Shown here: positions 58,110 through 59,072 of the stretch, in pieces
Position numbering within the stretch: the stretch's first letter is position 1
How the letters are laid out: each line of letters starts with the position of its first letter
NCBI GenBank assembly: GCA_964410065.1
Contig: CAYPFO010000016.1
Span: 1-59,072, forward strand
Direction: 5' to 3'
Source of the DNA: Serpens sp964410065
GTDB lineage: Bacteria; Pseudomonadota; Gammaproteobacteria; Pseudomonadales; Pseudomonadaceae
Length of the DNA: 59,072 nt
Translations under genes and position numbers: made by a program
Notes under the pieces: model-generated
What the model saw: the letters and a program-made list of their open reading frames with translations, nothing else
What the model was told of the DNA's origin: nothing
The model's database searches: none

Positions 58110-58133
58110 GACACGAAGATTTCCCCTCGTGTC
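58110..58133 (-). promoter_or_regulatory. Short hairpin immediately after rpsN
   Basis: A 7-bp stem, GACACGA / TCGTGTC, with a 10-nt loop, starting 8 nt after the rpsN stop. Role unknown; part of a three-hairpin spacer. Confidence 0.5.
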
Positions 58134-58141
58134 GCTTCAAC

Positions 58142-58447
58142 TTACCAGCTGGCCTTGACCAGACCTGGCACGTCACCGCGCATGGCTGCCTGACGCAGCA
58201 TGTTACGGGACAGGCCGAACTTACGGTAAACACCGTGCGGACGACCGGTCAGGCGGCAACGGTTGCGCAGACGAGCAGCGCTCGCATCACGCGGTTGCTT
58301 TTGCAGAGCTACCTGAGCTTCCCAACGAGCCTCCTGAGTGGAGTTCGGGTTGGCAATGATAGCTTTCAGCTCGGCACGCTTTTTGGCGTACTTGGCGACC
58401 GTTTGCTGACGCTTCAGCTCACGGTTTTTCATGCTCTGTTTGGCCAT
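58142..58447 (-). CDS. rpsN: 30S ribosomal protein S14
   Basis: 101 residues, the long zinc-free (C-) form: MAKQSMKNRELKRQQTVAKY, with RLRNRCRLTGRPHGVYRKFG and LRQAAMRGDVPGLVKASW. There is one Cys only, so no zinc knuckle. Twelve nt after rplE. Confidence 0.99.
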   Translation of the reverse strand: MAKQSMKNRELKRQQTVAKYAKKRAELKAIIANPNSTQEARWEAQVALQKQPRDASAARLRNRCRLTGRPHGVYRKFGLSRNMLRQAAMRGDVPGLVKASW

Positions 58448-58459
58448 TTCCTACTCCAA

Positions 58460-58999
58460 TCAGTTGCGGAACGGGAAGTTGAAGGCGCGCAGCAACGCAC
58501 GACCTTCATCATCGGTACGGGCGGAAGTAGTCAGAGTGATATCCAGACCACGCAGCGCATCGATCTTGTCGTAATCGATTTCCGGGAAGATGATCTGCTC
58601 TTTAACGCCCATGCTGTAGTTGCCGCGGCCATCGAAGGACTTGGCATTCAGGCCGCGGAAGTCACGCACGCGCGGCAGGGAGATGGAGAGCAGACGGTCC
58701 AGGAACTCGTACATATGATTGCCACGCAGAGTGACCTTGACCCCGATCGGCCAGCCTTCGCGGACTTTGAAGCCAGCGATCGACTTGCGAGCGTAGGTGA
58801 CCACCGGCTTTTGGCCGGTGATTTTTTCCAGGTCGGCTACTGCGTTATCGATGATCTTCTTGTCACCGATTGCTTCGCCCAAGCCCATGTTCAGGGTGAT
58901 CTTGGTAACGCGCGGAGTTTCCATCACGTTGGCCAGCTGAAGCTCTTCCTTCAGCTTGGGCGCGATTTCCTTCCGGTAAATCTCTTTCAGTCGTGCCAT
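58460..58999 (-). CDS. rplE: 50S ribosomal protein L5
   Basis: 179 residues. MARLKEIYRKEIAPKLKEEL, TLNMGLGEAIGDKKIIDNAV, GQKPVVTYARKSIAGFKVRE, and C-terminal GLDITLTTSARTDDEGRALL. Binds 5S rRNA and contacts P-site tRNA. Nineteen nt after rplX. Confidence 0.99.
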   Translation of the reverse strand: MARLKEIYRKEIAPKLKEELQLANVMETPRVTKITLNMGLGEAIGDKKIIDNAVADLEKITGQKPVVTYARKSIAGFKVREGWPIGVKVTLRGNHMYEFLDRLLSISLPRVRDFRGLNAKSFDGRGNYSMGVKEQIIFPEIDYDKIDALRGLDITLTTSARTDDEGRALLRAFNFPFRN

Positions 59000-59018
59000 G
59001 GTGTTTTACCTACGATGC

Positions 59019-59072
59019 TCAAGCGCCAACCGGCTTCTGGGTGGACTTGAAGACACGAATTTTCTTGCCGTC
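59019..59072 (-). CDS. rplX: 50S ribosomal protein L24 (C-terminal fragment; runs off the window end)
   Basis: Seventeen C-terminal residues ending in RVFKSTQKPVGA and a TGA stop read on the minus strand; the sequence and position directly before rplE identify L24. The rest lies beyond the window. Confidence 0.9.
   Translation of the reverse strand, partial: DGKKIRVFKSTQKPVGA

Overview
The window is a piece of a Pseudomonas-type (gammaproteobacterial) chromosome. This rests on protein sequences very close to known Pseudomonas ones (ThiC, HldE, WaaP with Asp163, IlvE, AceE, KatA), on GC-rich coding with strong third-position bias, and on gene orders that match, from memory, three blocks of the P. 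aeruginosa PAO1 map: about PA4973-PA5018, PA4056-PA4069 and PA4232-PA4250. Here these blocks lie end to end, with junctions near 32.95 kb and 44.1-44.4 kb. No tRNA, rRNA, CRISPR array, prophage or complete insertion sequence was found.

Layout. 1-1041: 5' part of thiC with its TPP riboswitch. 1417-7544: a TolC-type outer membrane channel, Kdo transferase waaA, and a three-gene unit (FAD oxidoreductase, aldo/keto reductase, degenerate Nudix-like protein). 7603-21001: the lipopolysaccharide inner-core and lipid A export cluster (hldE, msbA, waaL-like ligase, three glycosyltransferases, a tandem-kinase protein, waaP, waaG, waaC, waaF). 21087-32933: ilvE, glnE, pyruvate dehydrogenase aceE-aceF, a c-di-GMP phosphodiesterase (dipA-like) and msrA. 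32988-44077: ribD-nrdR, a methyltransferase, an uncharacterised outer membrane protein, a CnoX-like thioredoxin, a Zur-boxed four-gene zinc-starvation operon, oprG/ompW and two nucleotide-sugar-type reductases. 44388-50863: ssb with an MFS transporter, uvrA and katA. 51038-59072: the end of the spc operon and the complete alpha operon of ribosomal genes with secY and rpoA, all on the minus strand.

How it fits together. WaaA, HldE, WaaC, WaaF, WaaG and WaaP build and phosphorylate the Kdo-heptose core, MsbA flips the lipid A-core, and the WaaL-like protein would ligate O-antigen. The middle of this cluster (about 11-15.5 kb) is AT-rich, contains a glycosyltransferase on the opposite strand, and lacks several core genes known from P. 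aeruginosa, so it looks like the strain-variable outer-core segment.

Most genes are ordinary housekeeping genes. No wholly new multigene system could be demonstrated. The most interesting signals are non-coding: (i) a hairpin-promoter-hairpin arrangement in the rpsN-rpsH gap, with a similar hairpin plus TTGATT promoter before rpsM; (ii) a MITE-like element with 27-nt imperfect terminal inverted repeats, between two arrays of an 8-bp repeat next to waaA; (iii) a FadR-type palindrome before aceE; (iv) a perfect Zur-type palindrome. The most interesting proteins are a tandem-kinase LPS protein with two intact catalytic motifs and an unrecognised outer membrane protein.
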